Shown here one piece after another: positions 1-10,836 of a stretch of 64,000 nucleotides of DNA; the stretch's first letter is position 1, and every line of letters begins with the position of its first letter. This DNA is from Zygnema cylindricum (lineage: Eukaryota; Streptophyta; Zygnematophyceae; Zygnematales; Zygnemataceae). The notes beneath the pieces are model-generated. The model was given only the letters and a program-made list of their open reading frames with translations, did not search any database and was not told where the DNA came from. The stretch covers positions 122,001 to 186,000 of the forward strand of contig JBBHKE010001486.1 of assembly GCA_037447655.1 (NCBI GenBank), given 5' to 3'. The position numbers and the translations under genes were made by a program.

Positions 1-66
1 TTCATGTGACATTCAAATCTAGAATATTATTTTTGGCGGAAGGTTACGTGGCAAGTTATAATCCAC

Positions 67-754
67 AACACCGCTAACCGTTAGTAGTGTTTATAACACT
101 AATTTTGACGCGGCTTTTTTCGGCCCAAAAACAAAAATTAGAGTTATTAGCATTAAAATAGAATTAACGCTAATATGGAAAGTATTTATTTAGTGTTAAC
201 CATTTTATATTACGTTCGTCGAAATTAGTGTGATACACGAGAAGCTCGTGTACGTACATCGCGTCGTCGTGACATCTCATTTCTACAACGTTAAGTGCGC
301 TTCGCATGTAAATTAAATTGCAGTACCAGTTAGCCGCCGGAAAGAGCGGAACATTACAAAACATAAAGCATAAAAAAATAGTGTAAATTTTACTTTCATT
401 TACATGTTCCGTACGACTTCCAAACCGCACACGTACGTATTTCGGCGAAAGCCGTCGGGATAGCACACCTGCACTTGCAACAGTATCGTCGACGGCTCAG
501 CGGACACCCCACGAAGTCGACACACAAAATGGCGTTGAGCGCCAAATTTATGCGAATGCTATTTTTTTTTGGGACACAAAATCACAAATTATTGTTAGTG
601 CGAATGATATTTTTTTTTGGGACACAAAATCACAAATTATTGTTAATGCGAATGCTATTTTTTTTTTGGGACACAAAATCACAAATTATTGTTATTAACA
701 CTAAATTAGCGTTTACGCTAATTTTTTTTTAAACTAATAACGATTAGCGGTGTA
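67..754. mobile_element. Tc1/mariner-like MITE (TA family), copy 1
   Basis: The ends are inverted copies of each other: the left end reads ACACCGCTAACCGTTAG and the reverse complement of the right end reads ACACCGCTAATCGTTATTAG, next to TA (753-754; decayed to AA at 67-68). No transposase is encoded. The interior has the GCGGCTTTTT-CGGCC block seen in the copy at 63709, and a 48-bp tandem triplication. The TA target and CAC(C/T)G terminus suggest Tc1/mariner; this is inferred from the ends only. Confidence 0.7.
551..694. repeat. 48-bp tandem repeat, three units
   Basis: Three near-identical 48-bp units start at 551, 599 and 647, each with TGCGAATG, a T-tract, GGGACACAAAATCACAAATT and ATTGTTA. 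They lie inside the MITE. The open frame across them is an artefact of the repeat. Confidence 0.9.
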
Positions 755-972
755 AACCGCGAATCGTTATTAGTGTCAAAGTTTAAATAGCGTAAAAAAA
801 AAATTAGTATTATTGATTCTAATTTAGTGCGAGAGACGTGGCAGATTATGGTCCACGTCCTTAAATAGTGTTGCTAATTTATTTTCGAAAATCATGTATA
901 CTAATTGAGGAAAAAAATCAAAATTTTAAGAACCCAAATTAGTGACTTTGACACTAATAACGATTCGCGGTG
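755..972. mobile_element. Tc1/mariner-like MITE (TA family), copy 2
   Basis: A 218-bp element flanked by TA on both sides (753-754 and 973-974). The terminal inverted repeats are about 27 bp with one mismatch (core CCGCGAATCGTTATTAGTGT). It abuts copy 1 and shares its TA, so the junction is palindromic. The interior carries GACGTGGCAGATTATGGTCC, a block recurring in related copies near 24340, 59180 and 63810. Non-coding. Confidence 0.85.
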
Positions 973-985
973 TAGTTTACTAATA

Positions 986-1125
986 CTCTCCTCTCCTCTC
1001 CTCTCCTCTCCCTTCCTCTTCTCTCCTCTCATTTCCTTCTTCTCTCCTCTCTTCTCATTTCCCCCCTCTCCTCGCATATCCTTCCCTCTTTCGTCCTTCC
1101 CTCCCCCCCCTCCCGCCCCGTACGG
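986..1125 (+). repeat. CT-rich low-complexity tract
   Basis: Repeated CTCTC and CCTCT runs, ending in C-tracts. It separates the MITE from the broken 5' side of the retroelement. Confidence 0.9.
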
Positions 1126-1153
1126 TACCCGAATCCTGTAACCCTATTACAAA

Positions 1154-1798
1154 ATGGCTAAATTGCATTTCTTGAACTATTTGAATCATATACTAAAATC
1201 AGAACTAAAACATCGAAAATTTAATAATTTGAAAGAATTACAAGATAAGTCATTGGAATTAGAGGATCAGTTGGGGTATAATCGGGAAACTCGATCACTC
1301 AGGGGTAATTTGAATGAAGTATCAGAGTGGGATGAGGAGGAATTTGTTGAACAGGGTCTGAATGCTGGTCTGGTGAATAGGCAAAATATCTTCTGGGGAA
1401 ATCAAAGGGGTGGACATAGTGTTAATGCAGGAAATAAATTTAACAATAGAGGGGGGTACATTAAAAGTCCTAAACCAAGCATTAATGCCCAGAAGCCTAA
1501 CCATAACATGTATTCATGCACTATTTGTCAGAAAAAGGGTCATATAGCATTTGAGTGTGCACAACTGAAAAAAATTAACTGTTATAACTGTGGAGAGGAG
1601 GGACATTTTAGTAGAGAGTGCATAAAACCCAAGAAGAAAGTCACTTGTTTCAAATGCGGAGGTCCAAATCATTACGCTAAAGACTGTACAGATAAAGGTT
1701 CTCTCAAAACAGTCGATGTAAATGAAGGTCTCCAAGAGGATATTGCATTATATCTAGCTGAGCAGGAAGCTCAGGAGGTGGGAAACGGAAAGGACTAA
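1154..1798 (+). pseudogene. Gag C-terminal fragment with three CCHC zinc knuckles
   Basis: Remnant of the nucleocapsid part of a retrotransposon Gag, which binds element RNA. Three CX2CX4HX4C knuckles are visible in the last third: CTICQKKGHIAFEC, CYNCGEEGHFSREC and CFKCGGPNHYAKDC. A charged, coiled stretch (KELQDKSLELEDQLGYN) precedes them. The capsid region is missing at the 5' side, so the first ATG is not the real start. The frame stops before the protease, which lies in another frame. Three knuckles is on the high side for plant Ty3 elements, which usually have one or two. Confidence 0.85.
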
Positions 1799-1812
1799 CT
1801 GAAAGTCCTCAG

Positions 1813-2346
1813 TTGAGTCAACCGGATCCAGAAGTTAAAGAGTTAACTTTGGAGGGCAAATTAATGAATGGAAAAGTTAGGATAGCTAAATTTATTATGA
1901 TTCTCACTACACTGCATAGTTTAAAGAATCCTTCTGATGAAATTCTCAACAACATACCTATGTTAGGACAGTTAACTAATAATGACACCAGACACAGGTT
2001 GATTAGATTCGAGTCATTAGTGGAAGGAAAACCGTTGAAAGTAATGGTTGATTCATGTGCCACACATAATTTTATTTCACATAGGTTTGTAGAGGAAAAT
2101 AAAATTCCTACTGTCATAAGGGAAAAGCCTTTACATGTTCAAGTGGCAAATGGTAATAAGTCCACATTAGACTTACAAACTAACACGATAGAAGTTGATA
2201 TCCAAGGTCATAAAATGATAGTTGTGTGTGAAATAATGAGTTTGGGAAGTGAACAACTAATTTTGGGAAAGCCTTGGTTAACTGAACAAAATTCTCAAAT
2301 TAATGGGGAAATTAACACCTTGAAAGTGAGGTCTGAAAACAGTTAG
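1813..2346 (+). pseudogene. Retropepsin-like aspartic protease fragment
   Basis: Matches the protease of Ty3/gypsy elements: VMVDSCATHNFIS in the position of the catalytic loop, then HVQVANG, and LGKPWL near the end of the fold. Plant elements normally have D-S-G at the catalytic site; here the Gly is Cys (TGT where GGT would be expected), which would probably abolish activity. The open frame begins with a TTG, not an ATG, and ends at a TAG before the reverse transcriptase in the same frame, so it is a piece of a broken polyprotein. Confidence 0.8.
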
Positions 2347-2352
2347 AAGGTT

Positions 2353-3270
2353 TTGCAAGCATTATCTCCTAAGAAATTGCATAGGAATCATATAAATAAC
2401 ATAACCAGATTGGGAGTGGAAGGTTTGATATCTGCTAAACAATTTAAAAAACACTTAAAAGATAAAACAAATCATCCTTTCTTGTTATTAGTAACTGAGG
2501 CAGTTACTGATGAAAGAGGGGGAGAAAACACTAACATTGATGTCATCACTAAATCAGACACCACTAAAACTTTCGAAAAACTAAAATCTGATTTTGTAAC
2601 TGACATTAATACATCTGATGTTGCTGTTAAGGATTTGATTTTTGAATTTCAAGATGTTTTCCCAAGTGATTTACCCTCGGGAAGGCCACCTTCCCGAGAT
2701 GTAGAACATGTTATTAACCTTGAACTTGGATGTAATCCTCCTGTCACAGGAATTTATAAACACAGTTTCTTTGAGCAGGAGGAGTTAAAGAAACAGATCA
2801 AAGAACTCTTAGAGAAAAGACATATTCAGCCCAGCAAATCACCGTACGGAGCACCCGTTCTCTTCGTCAAAAAGAAAGACGGAACGTTGAGAATGTGTGT
2901 CGATTATCGTAGTCTGAATAAGATTACGGTGAAGGATAAGTATCCGTTACCTTTAATTTCTGATTTGATAGATCGTTTAAAAGGTGCTAAAGTATTTTCG
3001 TTGATTGACCTGCGTAGTGGCTTTAATCAGGTGCCGATTAGAATTGAAGATGTTGATAAAACTGCTTTCAGGACTAGGGTGGGTCATTTCGAATGGATAG
3101 TGATGCCATTCGGCTTAACGAATGCACCGCCTACTTACCAAAGATTAATGAACCAAACCTTTTCAGATTACATAGATGAGTTTGTCCAAGTGTTTATAGA
3201 TGATATTTTAGTTTACAGTGAATCTAAAGAACAACATATAATTCATTTAAAAAAGTTTTGGAAAGGTTAA
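2353..3270 (+). pseudogene. Reverse transcriptase, Ty3/gypsy type, fragment
   Basis: Visible RT motifs in order: [73 protein letters not shown] and the catalytic FIDDIL with both aspartates present. Upstream is the usual linker ending in [16 protein letters not shown]. The frame is lost in an A-rich tract near 3250; the C-terminal RT (thumb/connection, FLGHIV-like residues) continues in the next frame with an in-frame TGA near 3535. It has no methionine start of its own, as expected for a polyprotein segment. Confidence 0.92.
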
Positions 3271-3577
3271 GAGAAAGAAAATTATATGGAAAATTGTCAA
3301 AATCTAGTTTTCTTAAAAGTGAACAATTATTTTTGGGACATATAGTAGTGGGGAAGGTGTTAAAACAAATCCATCCAAAATTTTAGCAATCCAAAATTGG
3401 AAACAATCTACTAATGTCACGGAAGTTATATCGTTTTTGGGATTGGCCACTTATTACAGGAAATTTATCAGGAACTTCAGTATGATCGCCGCACCTTTGA
3501 CGGATTTACTTCGGGAGAAAGAGACGTTTGTGTGAGGAGCTGATCAGGAGGGAGCATTCGACGAATTAAAAGGGAAG

Positions 3578-3796
3578 TTGACCTCTGCCCCTACACATAT
3601 GTATCCTGATCTTGCCAGGGAATTTGAAGTTCTGATCACTACAGATGCATCTGATAAAGGTCTAGGTGCAGTCATAAGTCAAAAAGTTGGCAAACACTTT
3701 CATCCTATTGCTTTTGAGTCCAAAAATTCAATGAGGCTGAAAAAAACTATACAGCACATGAAACAGAATTACTTGCAATTGTACATGCATTGGTGA
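3578..3796 (+). pseudogene. Retrotransposon RNase H fragment
   Basis: The segment TTDASDKGLGAVISQ is the first catalytic-Asp motif of Ty3-type RNase H, followed by HPIAFESKN. The frame shifts near 3735 in an A-run. The rest (HETELLAIVHAL-like, then a YLQN-type strand) continues in another frame and meets a TAA near 3847 where the HTDHKAL-like motif should be. It is the continuation of the RT above, not a separate gene. Confidence 0.85.
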
Positions 3797-4204
3797 AATG
3801 GCGTTGTTATTTGCAAAATAAAGAATTTACAGTTCAATGTGATAATTAAGCACGATCTTATTTACAGAGATTAAGTGATGCGCAGATTATGATTGGTAGA
3901 CAGGTTAGGTGGATGCAGAAATTAACATATTTCAAATTTAATATCAAACATATCTTCATGGGAAGACAAATGTTGTCGCATATCTTTTAAGAAGATGTTT
4001 TGAAATAAGTGTTATGGTTCAAGATGAATTGTTTTTAGATACAATTAGAAATGGTTATGATAAAGATCCTTATTTTGTTGTAATTTGCAAGAATATTTCG
4101 GGAGGGAATTTTGACCAATTGAATGAGAGGCATGTCAAAAACTTTAGACTAGAGGATGGTTTACTGTATTTGTAATTTGGGGATAGATTATGGATTCATG
4201 AAGT

Positions 4205-5500
4205 GGGAGAGTTAAGAAATCAAATTTTACGGAAGCTCATGAGCATTTAGGACATCTAGGTCGAGATAAAATTCTTAGTCGATTGCAAAGTAGATTGTTT
4301 TGTCCTGGGATGGCAAAAGAGGTGTCAAAACACGTGGAAAGTTGTGTCCCTTGCAAACAGAGTAAACCTAGTACCCAAAAACCTAAAGGTCTCTTAAAAC
4401 CTTTGGATATCCCCGAAAGACCGTGGGAATCTGTCAGTATGGATTTTATTGTCAGATTGCCTACTACATCTAAAAGGAATGACAGTATCATGGTCGTAGT
4501 CGATAGGTTCAGTAAAATGGCAATCTTTATCCCTTGCAAAACCACTTATTTCGTTGTGGATATTGCAAAGTTATATTTTGACAACGTAGTCAAACATCAT
4601 GGAGTCCCTCTATCTATAGTCAGTGATGGAGATTCTAAATTTATGTCTGCTTTTTGGAAATAATTACAGCAAAATTTAGGCTCTGAATTGAAAATGAGTA
4701 CCGCTTATCATCCTCAGACAGATGGACAGACAGAAAGGATGAACCGTACACTAAAGGAAATGCTTAGGACTGTTTGCAGTGGAGTTCATAACACCTGGGA
4801 ATCTAAACTGCCATTAATGGAATTTGCATACAATTCATATAAACATGCTAGTACAGGATTCTCACCATTTAAAGTTGCATACGGATACCAACCTAGAGAA
4901 GCATTGGACTTAATAACAGGAGTCACTCAAGAGAATAGAGGTTCTGGAACAGAGTTTTGGGAATACGTTGAAACAGTTTGGAAAACTTTCCGGGATGCAT
5001 TAGGGGAGGCACAAAAAATGCAATAATTAAATGCTAACCGCAAACGGGGTGATTGGGTGTTACGCACAGGTGACAAGGTTTGGCTTTCTACAACTCATTA
5101 CAGGTGCAAGATTGAGGGACAACCGGTTCCTACGGGGAAATTTGCTCCTAAATACATTGGACCATTTATTGTAATCGAGATGATATCGTTAGTTGCTGCC
5201 AAATTGGACTTTCCACCTTCAACCAAAATTCATCCAATGATACACATCAGCCAATTGAAACCAGCGAATCTTCGACCAACTGAAGGAGAATTGGAATTGG
5301 ATCCCTCAATAATTACTGAACCTGAAGTCCACAAATGGGTAATAGATTGGTTTGGTCAACGGTACAAGGTCGGTGATACTATATTCTGGCAAGTGCATTA
5401 TCTAGGAAGGCCTAAGGAAGAGTTGACTTTAGAGGATAAAAATTCTGAGTTTTTACAGAGGTATTGGAGGGATAATAATATAGAAGTCCCGTCTTGAGAA
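4205..5500 (+). pseudogene. Integrase with degenerate chromodomain-like tail, broken
   Basis: The zinc-binding start is seen as HEHLGHLGRDKI with the later CVPCKQSK cysteine pair. The catalytic core follows: MDFIVRLP (first Asp), IVSDGDSKF (second Asp; the usual DRD is DGD) and QTDGQTERMNRTL (Glu). TAA stops interrupt it near 4661 and 5024. The last piece (5057-5497) holds the SH3-like domain (KFAPKYIGPF, HPMIHISQLKP) and a tail with PEVHKWVIDW and FWQVHYLGRPKEELT, at the place of a chromodomain. This supports a chromovirus, although the tail is divergent. Confidence 0.88.
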
Positions 5501-5529
5501 TTAAAAGTGTTTTAACTGAGGTCAGTTAA

Positions 5530-5546
5530 AAATAAGGAGGGGATGA
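5530..5546 (+). other. Polypurine tract of the retrotransposon
   Basis: AAATAAGGAGGGGATGA, immediately before the TGTAAC that opens the 3' LTR. This is the expected plus-strand primer position. Confidence 0.75.
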
Positions 5547-6516
5547 TGTAACAGTAATATCGGATTGAACTTGTTTATAAAGGGGTATTTAGGTGTTATG
5601 ATTATAGAGTATTAAATTTGGTAGACGTCCGCGAAAGAATCACGCTATTTGGAGATATATTTTAAAAGTTATAGAGGTAGGTGCATTTAGGTGACAGCGT
5701 GGGGTCTAAATAACAAGTGGGTATAAATTGAAACGGGTTAAGGGTCAAATTAGTACCGAAATTACGCGTGTACGTTTCATAAATTTCTATTGAAACGTTT
5801 AGTATGCAAGGTAGTTCGTTTCGTACAAATCTTAGTACGAAACGTCACTTTCACTTAAGGGAATTTTGTAGGAAGTTTCGCGTGCGAAAATTGTTACGCA
5901 CGATCGTGCGAAGTTGCATTTCGTTTGGCGCGCACTTTTGCACGTAAATGTTACGCACTGAAACGTAACGTTTGATTGGTTAGTGAAGTGCTAAGTAGTT
6001 AATAAGAGATTTCGCGCGTTTTTGCATTGGTCGGTCTGAGTCTTTGCTGATCAATGATTGGCCCAGGTAAAAGCCTGTTAAAACGGAGCGTTGACTTTGG
6101 CCTGGCGAGTCTAGGGCGATGATGGATAAATAGTGAAGTGTAAGAGGAGAGTAGACATCTTTTCCTTTGGGAAAAGTTTGTGGAAATTCCGGCTGATCTT
6201 GGTCTTGAGCGATTAATACCAAATTGGAGAAAAGGCATTTTGCATTGAAATCTCTTACTAACTAAATAGTGTTTTGGTAGTTAAGAGATAGAATTATTAA
6301 GAGTGGAGAGTAGTGGAAAACACTTTAAAAAGAAGGGTTGAGCCACGAGGGCAAGAGACCAAGCTAATGTTATGTGGACAGAAACTTCTTCTAATTTAAA
6401 GTTTATCCTTATGTGAGTGTTGTCCAATGTGGATGTGTATTTTCCAATGTGTGGAATGTGTGGTTGGATTGTTTGTTGTAATGGGATTTTTTTGAGAGGT
6501 AGGAGATCTTGTTACA
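5547..6516 (+). repeat. 3' LTR of the Ty3/gypsy element
   Basis: Starts with TGTAAC directly after the polypurine tract and is assigned to end at GTTACA (6511-6516), a perfect 6-bp inverted terminus, giving about 970 bp. There is no second LTR in the window to confirm the end. The AT-rich first half contains repeated short inverted words around ACGTTTC/GAAACGT (5770-5970). Confidence 0.65.
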
Positions 6517-6767
6517 CCCACTTTGATTGGTCCATGTAATAGATGAATGCGATTCTAGTAATCTTCAGAGAATCTCTGACAGCAAATTGTGACCACATAT
6601 TTGTACCAACGAAGGTAAACAGTGACTAGTACGGATTGACCGTCAAATCTGAACTTAAAGGTACGTAGCTTATACGAAACTGTACGTCAAATGTACAATT
6701 TCTGACAACTACCTGCGCGCAGCAAAAATCGTCTCTGCGATTAGCAATTCCCTTTACAATTTTAGTG
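6517..6767. other. Spacer with one shared 40-bp block
   Basis: No gene seen. Positions 6713-6753 contain CCTGCGCGCAGCAAAAATCG followed by TCTCTGCGATTAGCAATTCC, found again at 40945-40984. The block can fold through CGCAG..CTGCG. Confidence 0.6.
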
Positions 6768-7450
6768 CAGTCTCCTTTCAGTTCGTGTCCATTCGCCTCA
6801 ATTTTTCGCAGTTCGGCTCAGTTCATATGATTTTAACTCAGCTCATCCCAGTTCAGTCCAGTTTGTCTTAGATCGTCTTTATTTAGCTCAGCTCAGTTTA
6901 GTTCATTCCAGTTTGCCTCAGTCTAGCTCAGCCTGTCACAGCTTACCAATGTTCACTCCAGTTCGGCGTAGTTCACTTCAGTTCAATTTAGCTGGTTCCA
7001 GTTCGGCCCAACGCAGTCTAGATCGGTCCGATTCATTTAGTTTCCTAAGTTCGTCGCAGTTTGTCTTCATCGCATCAGTTCGTTTAGTTCATTCCAATTT
7101 TCTTCGTTTCTTTCCAAAACGCCTCGGTTTGGATTATTACGCCAGCTCAGCCCCATTCAGCTTTCCTCAGTTCACCTCAACCCGACCGGTTCAGTCTACT
7201 TCAGCCCAGTTTATGACAATTTAGACCATTGTGGTCAAGTTCAGAGCAGCTCGTCTAAATTCACCTCAGTTGATCTCTATTTGGCGTAGTTCGGACCAGT
7301 TCAGTTCACTTTTGAGCAGTCCATCTGAGTTTGTCTCAATTCATCTCCGTTCACTTCAGTTGTCTCAGTTCAGTTTGCCTTAGATTCACACGATTCATCT
7401 TAGTTCGACTCAGTGCCCTCCAGTTCATCTCAGTTCATCTCAGTTTGTCC
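6768..7450 (+). repeat. Degenerate 10-bp satellite (consensus CAGTTCNNCT)
   Basis: About 65 diverged units of exactly 10 bp, e.g. CAGTTCGGCT, CAGTTCATAT, CAGCTCATCC, CAGTTCAGTC, CAGTTTGTCT. The phase holds over long runs with occasional slips. The 103-residue open frame inside (6913-7224) is a product of the repeat and has no recognisable protein. Confidence 0.85.
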
Positions 7451-7510
7451 CGAGTTTTTGTTGAGCAGGCCGATTTATCATCCTGGTAAAGCTACACCGT
7501 GTATCGCTAT

Positions 7511-8209
7511 CAGGGTGGACTTCCATTAGGCGTCCCAGTAATTGTACGGAAAATTTTACTGAACGGCGTGCCTTCCATTAGGTCGCGTATGTTAATCTGC
7601 GTGGCTCATTCTGGTTGGTAACACGTAGGTTAATATTCGATGCTTAAAATCTGGAAATAATCTTGGAATGCAATGTCAAAACGCAATATCTGTATGAGCG
7701 GAGGTAATATTTGTACGAGCGGAGATAATATCTGTACCAGCGGAGGTAATTAATGACTCGTACAGAGGGCATTAAATGTATTACCCAAAATTTCAAAACG
7801 CAACGACAAAAAGGCGGCGGCGAACTTTGATGGTGGGAGCGTGACGGAATAATTTATGCGGATTCGCAACCACCTTGGCGAAAGGCACATGGCCCTTGCG
7901 ACGTGTATGCACATATACGCGCGCTCATCCTGGATTCTTTTTACCTTTTCCATACGGCCTATTTTTACACGTTATGTATTCGAGAATTGTCCTCACTGTG
8001 CACTGTCTTAGAAACTTGTAGGTTGGTGACGTGGCGTCACGGATAAAAAATGTAATTAAAATCCGACGGTCCTAATTTACGCCTACAACCTTGGACAATT
8101 TTCTGTAATGTTGTTTTTGTTGAAAAAAAAAAAATTCTGTACGAACCTGTACGAAACGGTACGGCCTTCAGTAAAAAACCCCACTTTTTTGCTAATGGAA
8201 GTCCACCCT
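7511..8209. mobile_element. PIF/Tourist-like non-autonomous element nested in the MITE
   Basis: The termini GGGTGGACTTCCATTA (left) and TAATGGAAGTCCACCC (right) are perfect inverted repeats. The right flank is TTA and the left TCA, consistent with a mutated TTA target duplication. About 700 bp, non-coding. The interior (7560-7960) is related to 18400-18760 and 40080-40290. The two short open frames inside have no recognisable domain. Confidence 0.75.
7685..7747. repeat. 21-bp tandem repeat, three units
   Basis: Units AATATCTGTATGAGCGGAGG(T), AATATTTGTACGAGCGGAGA(T) and AATATCTGTACCAGCGGAGG(T). The related elements at 18510 and 40220 have one unit each, so the triplication arose in this copy. 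Confidence 0.9.
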
Positions 8210-8607
8210 TAGTGTTAACAATTATTTTGCCACTTAAAACATCCTTTTATCCGTACACACTTGTTGGATTTTCAATTTCAGACCGCCAATCGGAAGTTGA
8301 TAATATTTATTTTCAATCGCAACCGTCAGATCCACAACCTGACACGTGTGTACGGAGAAAAGATGTTTTATGCGACGAAAAAAACATTAACACTAATAGC
8401 GATTCACGGTATACGTCCACCATTGTGGGCATTTCCACACTATAGTACGAGGTCAGTACACAAAAGTACAATATATTACAGTAGAAACCATAGTAAAATA
8501 CTAAAATGTAAAGTACTATTTCCATTGTATTGTATTGTACCGTCTCTATCTGTTTCGGACTTTCGGGCGTCGTAAAGTTTTGAATCTTGCAAGTTTTAAA
8601 CTTAAAA

Positions 8608-9435
8608 CCATAGTTCAAAAGTAGGCTTTTTTATGGTAGGCCTTTGATAGGTGCACAAAACTTTGCCCAAAACTCGCGCAACGTAGGCATACTGTATGTG
8701 TGTGCGTCGTGCACACTCCTGTACGAACGTCCGAATCTGACGTAAGATCAAAGTACAACGCATGCTGTTGGACGAATTATTTTAGCAAACTGACACGGCG
8801 TAGGATGACATTGCGTGGGAAAAAAAACCGGGAAAAAAAATACGGACGGGCAACCAAACAAAATTTCGAAATAATTGCGATGGAGTTAAAATGAGCGCGG
8901 TGGAGAGCGATGAGAGTGCGACGAGAGAGAGTACGGACAGTTCATTGCTTATACAGAAAGTTGTTTTGCAGCCACCAATGGGGTTGGTCCGTAGGTTTTG
9001 GTATTTTTTTTGGCAGTGTGGTATTTTTTTTTTATCGTCCCATATTGCCTGGTTGGTCAATTTGAGGCTTTATTTAGTGTGGCCCTCAAAATTGCAGACG
9101 CTAATATGACAGATTGTCCTTTCGTAAGTTATGTTATGGGCTTTCCATGTATCTTTTTAAATCGCCTACTTTGATCAGCCACCGTCCGATCGTCCAAATC
9201 TGACGGTTTAAATAAAAAGTCCTTCAAAACTCACAGAAATATTTTTTTTTGTCCGATTTTTTTTCAAAATTTAGACATGTCGTTTATTTCTCTATCGATC
9301 GATGTGAAACTCAATTCTGTTCCTGTTTTATTTCATTTTGCGGCCAATACAATATGGGTCTTAAGGGCATATTATATGTTTTGCGTACAATAGGCATATT
9401 GTATGGGCGTACGGTCACCAACTTTTGAACTATGG
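8608..9435. mobile_element. Family B inverted-repeat element, copy 1 (long)
   Basis: The left end reads CCATAGTTCAAAAGTAGG; the right end, CCAACTTTTGAACTATGG, is its inverted copy with one mismatch. About 825 bp. The part from 9120 to 9420 (CCGTCCGATCG..TCTGACGG, ACAATATGGGTCTTAAGG, GCATATTGTATGGGC) recurs in all family B copies. No transposase domain is seen. The superfamily cannot be assigned from the termini alone. Confidence 0.75.
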
Positions 9436-9632
9436 TTTGTGTCCAACATTAATGGCGCGACAAAATATGAATCCACAACGCCTATGGTTTTGTTGCATAT
9501 CAAGCTAGGATGATTTTTAGCTGTTCGACAAAAGATACGGAATACGGCTATGAGGATTACGAAATGTTTTACGAAATATGAGTATAATACTATAAAATAT
9601 ATGGCTATACAAGCTTACCGACTTTTTTTTGC

Positions 9633-9895
9633 TTAGTTCAAAAGTAGGCGTTTTTATGGTAGGCCCTGGGTCGGCGCCTTTATCGTAAGTTGTGTTATGG
9701 GCATTTCATGTGATCTTCTTAGATGGCTAATTTGATCAGCGACCGTCCGATCGTCTGAATCTGACGGTGTTTTGGTCCGAATGTTTTAATTGGTCCGAAT
9801 AGGTCCGAATACAATATGGGTCTTAAGGTCATATTGTATGTTTTGCATACTATAGGCATATTGTATGGGCCTACTTTCATCTACTTTGAACTATG
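9633..9895. mobile_element. Family B element, copy 2 (short)
   Basis: 263 bp, from TTAGTTCAAAAGTAGGCG to CTACTTTGAACTATG. Same interior words as copy 1. A deletion derivative. Confidence 0.75.
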
Positions 9896-10615
9896 AAATA
9901 ATGCCCTAAAATAAAGCCAAAATTGTCGCACTTGTGACAACAATTTCGCACTCGCACGTGAGGCTGTCTCATAAGCTACACTTTAATTATGCCTTAGGGT
10001 TTGGCCCTTAAGGCACAATGTAATGTAACTTAACGAACTTACTTTGTGTTTTTGCGAAGATTATAAGCCCTAAGTGTCACAATGTGTAGCAACAAAATGT
10101 GTTTTGAGGAAAGCGACATAAAAAAACCATTACTTCGCAAAATGGAGATTTATTCCTTGGTCCTCCCATTTTAAAGTTAACGTCTTTGGAAAACAAACGA
10201 AAAACGTTAGAGGCCAGTTTGTGGCCATTTGCAGCCTGATTCTGTGGATTTCTCGTTTGCAAAAATGCCTCGCTGGCTTGGTATCCGAAGAAAATCTTTT
10301 AGTGTCCGCATCCATTCCCCAATAGACATACAACGTCTTCCCTTGATCACGTGCGGGCTATTGATTTGAAAAAGCTACGCAATCTAGCTAGACGTGGCAG
10401 GATATAACTCGTTAAAGACGAAGAGGCACAGGGCGATATATCGTACCAGATTTTCCAGCCTCAATGAATGTAATCCGTTCATAGTGAAGATTTGGCAAAA
10501 CCGTACAGTTACAAATAGTGGCGAATACTTGACTGTAGCGAGTGATCACATGGCCGTACATTACAATACAGAACTATGTTGTAGCCCTCGTTTTAAGGAC
10601 GTGGTTCTTTTACTA
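9896..10615. other. No gene recognised
   Basis: AT-rich sequence with short overlapping open frames on both strands (10077-10333 minus, 10394-10738 plus). They match no family I know and overlap repeats, so I do not call them. Confidence 0.5.
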
Positions 10616-10836
10616 CTAAGGGTGAATCTCCATCAGGCGAAAAGTGGGGTTGTTTACTGGAAAAAGTACATTTCCGTACATATCCAGCTCATTTCCGTAC
10701 AGGGCCGTACTATTTTTTTATATATAAAACATGATTAATGGAGATTCGTCAAGATTCTCCAAACTTTTGGGCGACAACGTCGACTGTCCGATTATGAATT
10801 TTCGAAGCAAAGGTCACTCCGTCCAGTGATTCGCTA
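10616..10836. mobile_element. Tourist-like element fragment, copy 1
   Basis: Starts TAAGGGTGAATCTCCATCA, includes AAAAGTGGGGTTGTTTACTG, then an inverted ATGGAGATTC, then GTCAAGATTCTCCAAACTT and GGGCGACAACGTCGACTGTC. The same order occurs at 16904-17087. Confidence 0.65.

Larger units (their letters stand above)
1145..6516 (+). mobile_element. Decayed Ty3/gypsy (chromovirus-type) LTR retrotransposon, 5' truncated
   Basis: Order of parts: C-terminal Gag with zinc knuckles, protease, reverse transcriptase, RNase H, integrase, chromodomain-like tail, polypurine tract, 3' LTR. Protease before RT and RT-RNaseH-integrase order define Ty3/gypsy. The 5' LTR, primer-binding site and most of the capsid are missing; the element starts abruptly after a CT-rich tract. 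Stops and frameshifts break the coding region many times (stops near 1796, 2344, 3535, 3847, 4661 and 5024; frame changes near 3250 and 3735), so it is dead. Nothing shows whether any host use remains. Confidence 0.9.
7493..8421. mobile_element. Tc1/mariner-like MITE interrupted by another element
   Basis: The left piece (7493-7509, TACACCGTGTATCGCTAT) and the right piece (8210-8421, from GTGTTAAC to CGATTCACGGTATA) together match the uninterrupted copy at 49745-49973. Shared right-hand words include GCCACTTAAAACATC and the GGAGAAAAGATGTTT region. The insertion between them is listed next. Confidence 0.8.
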
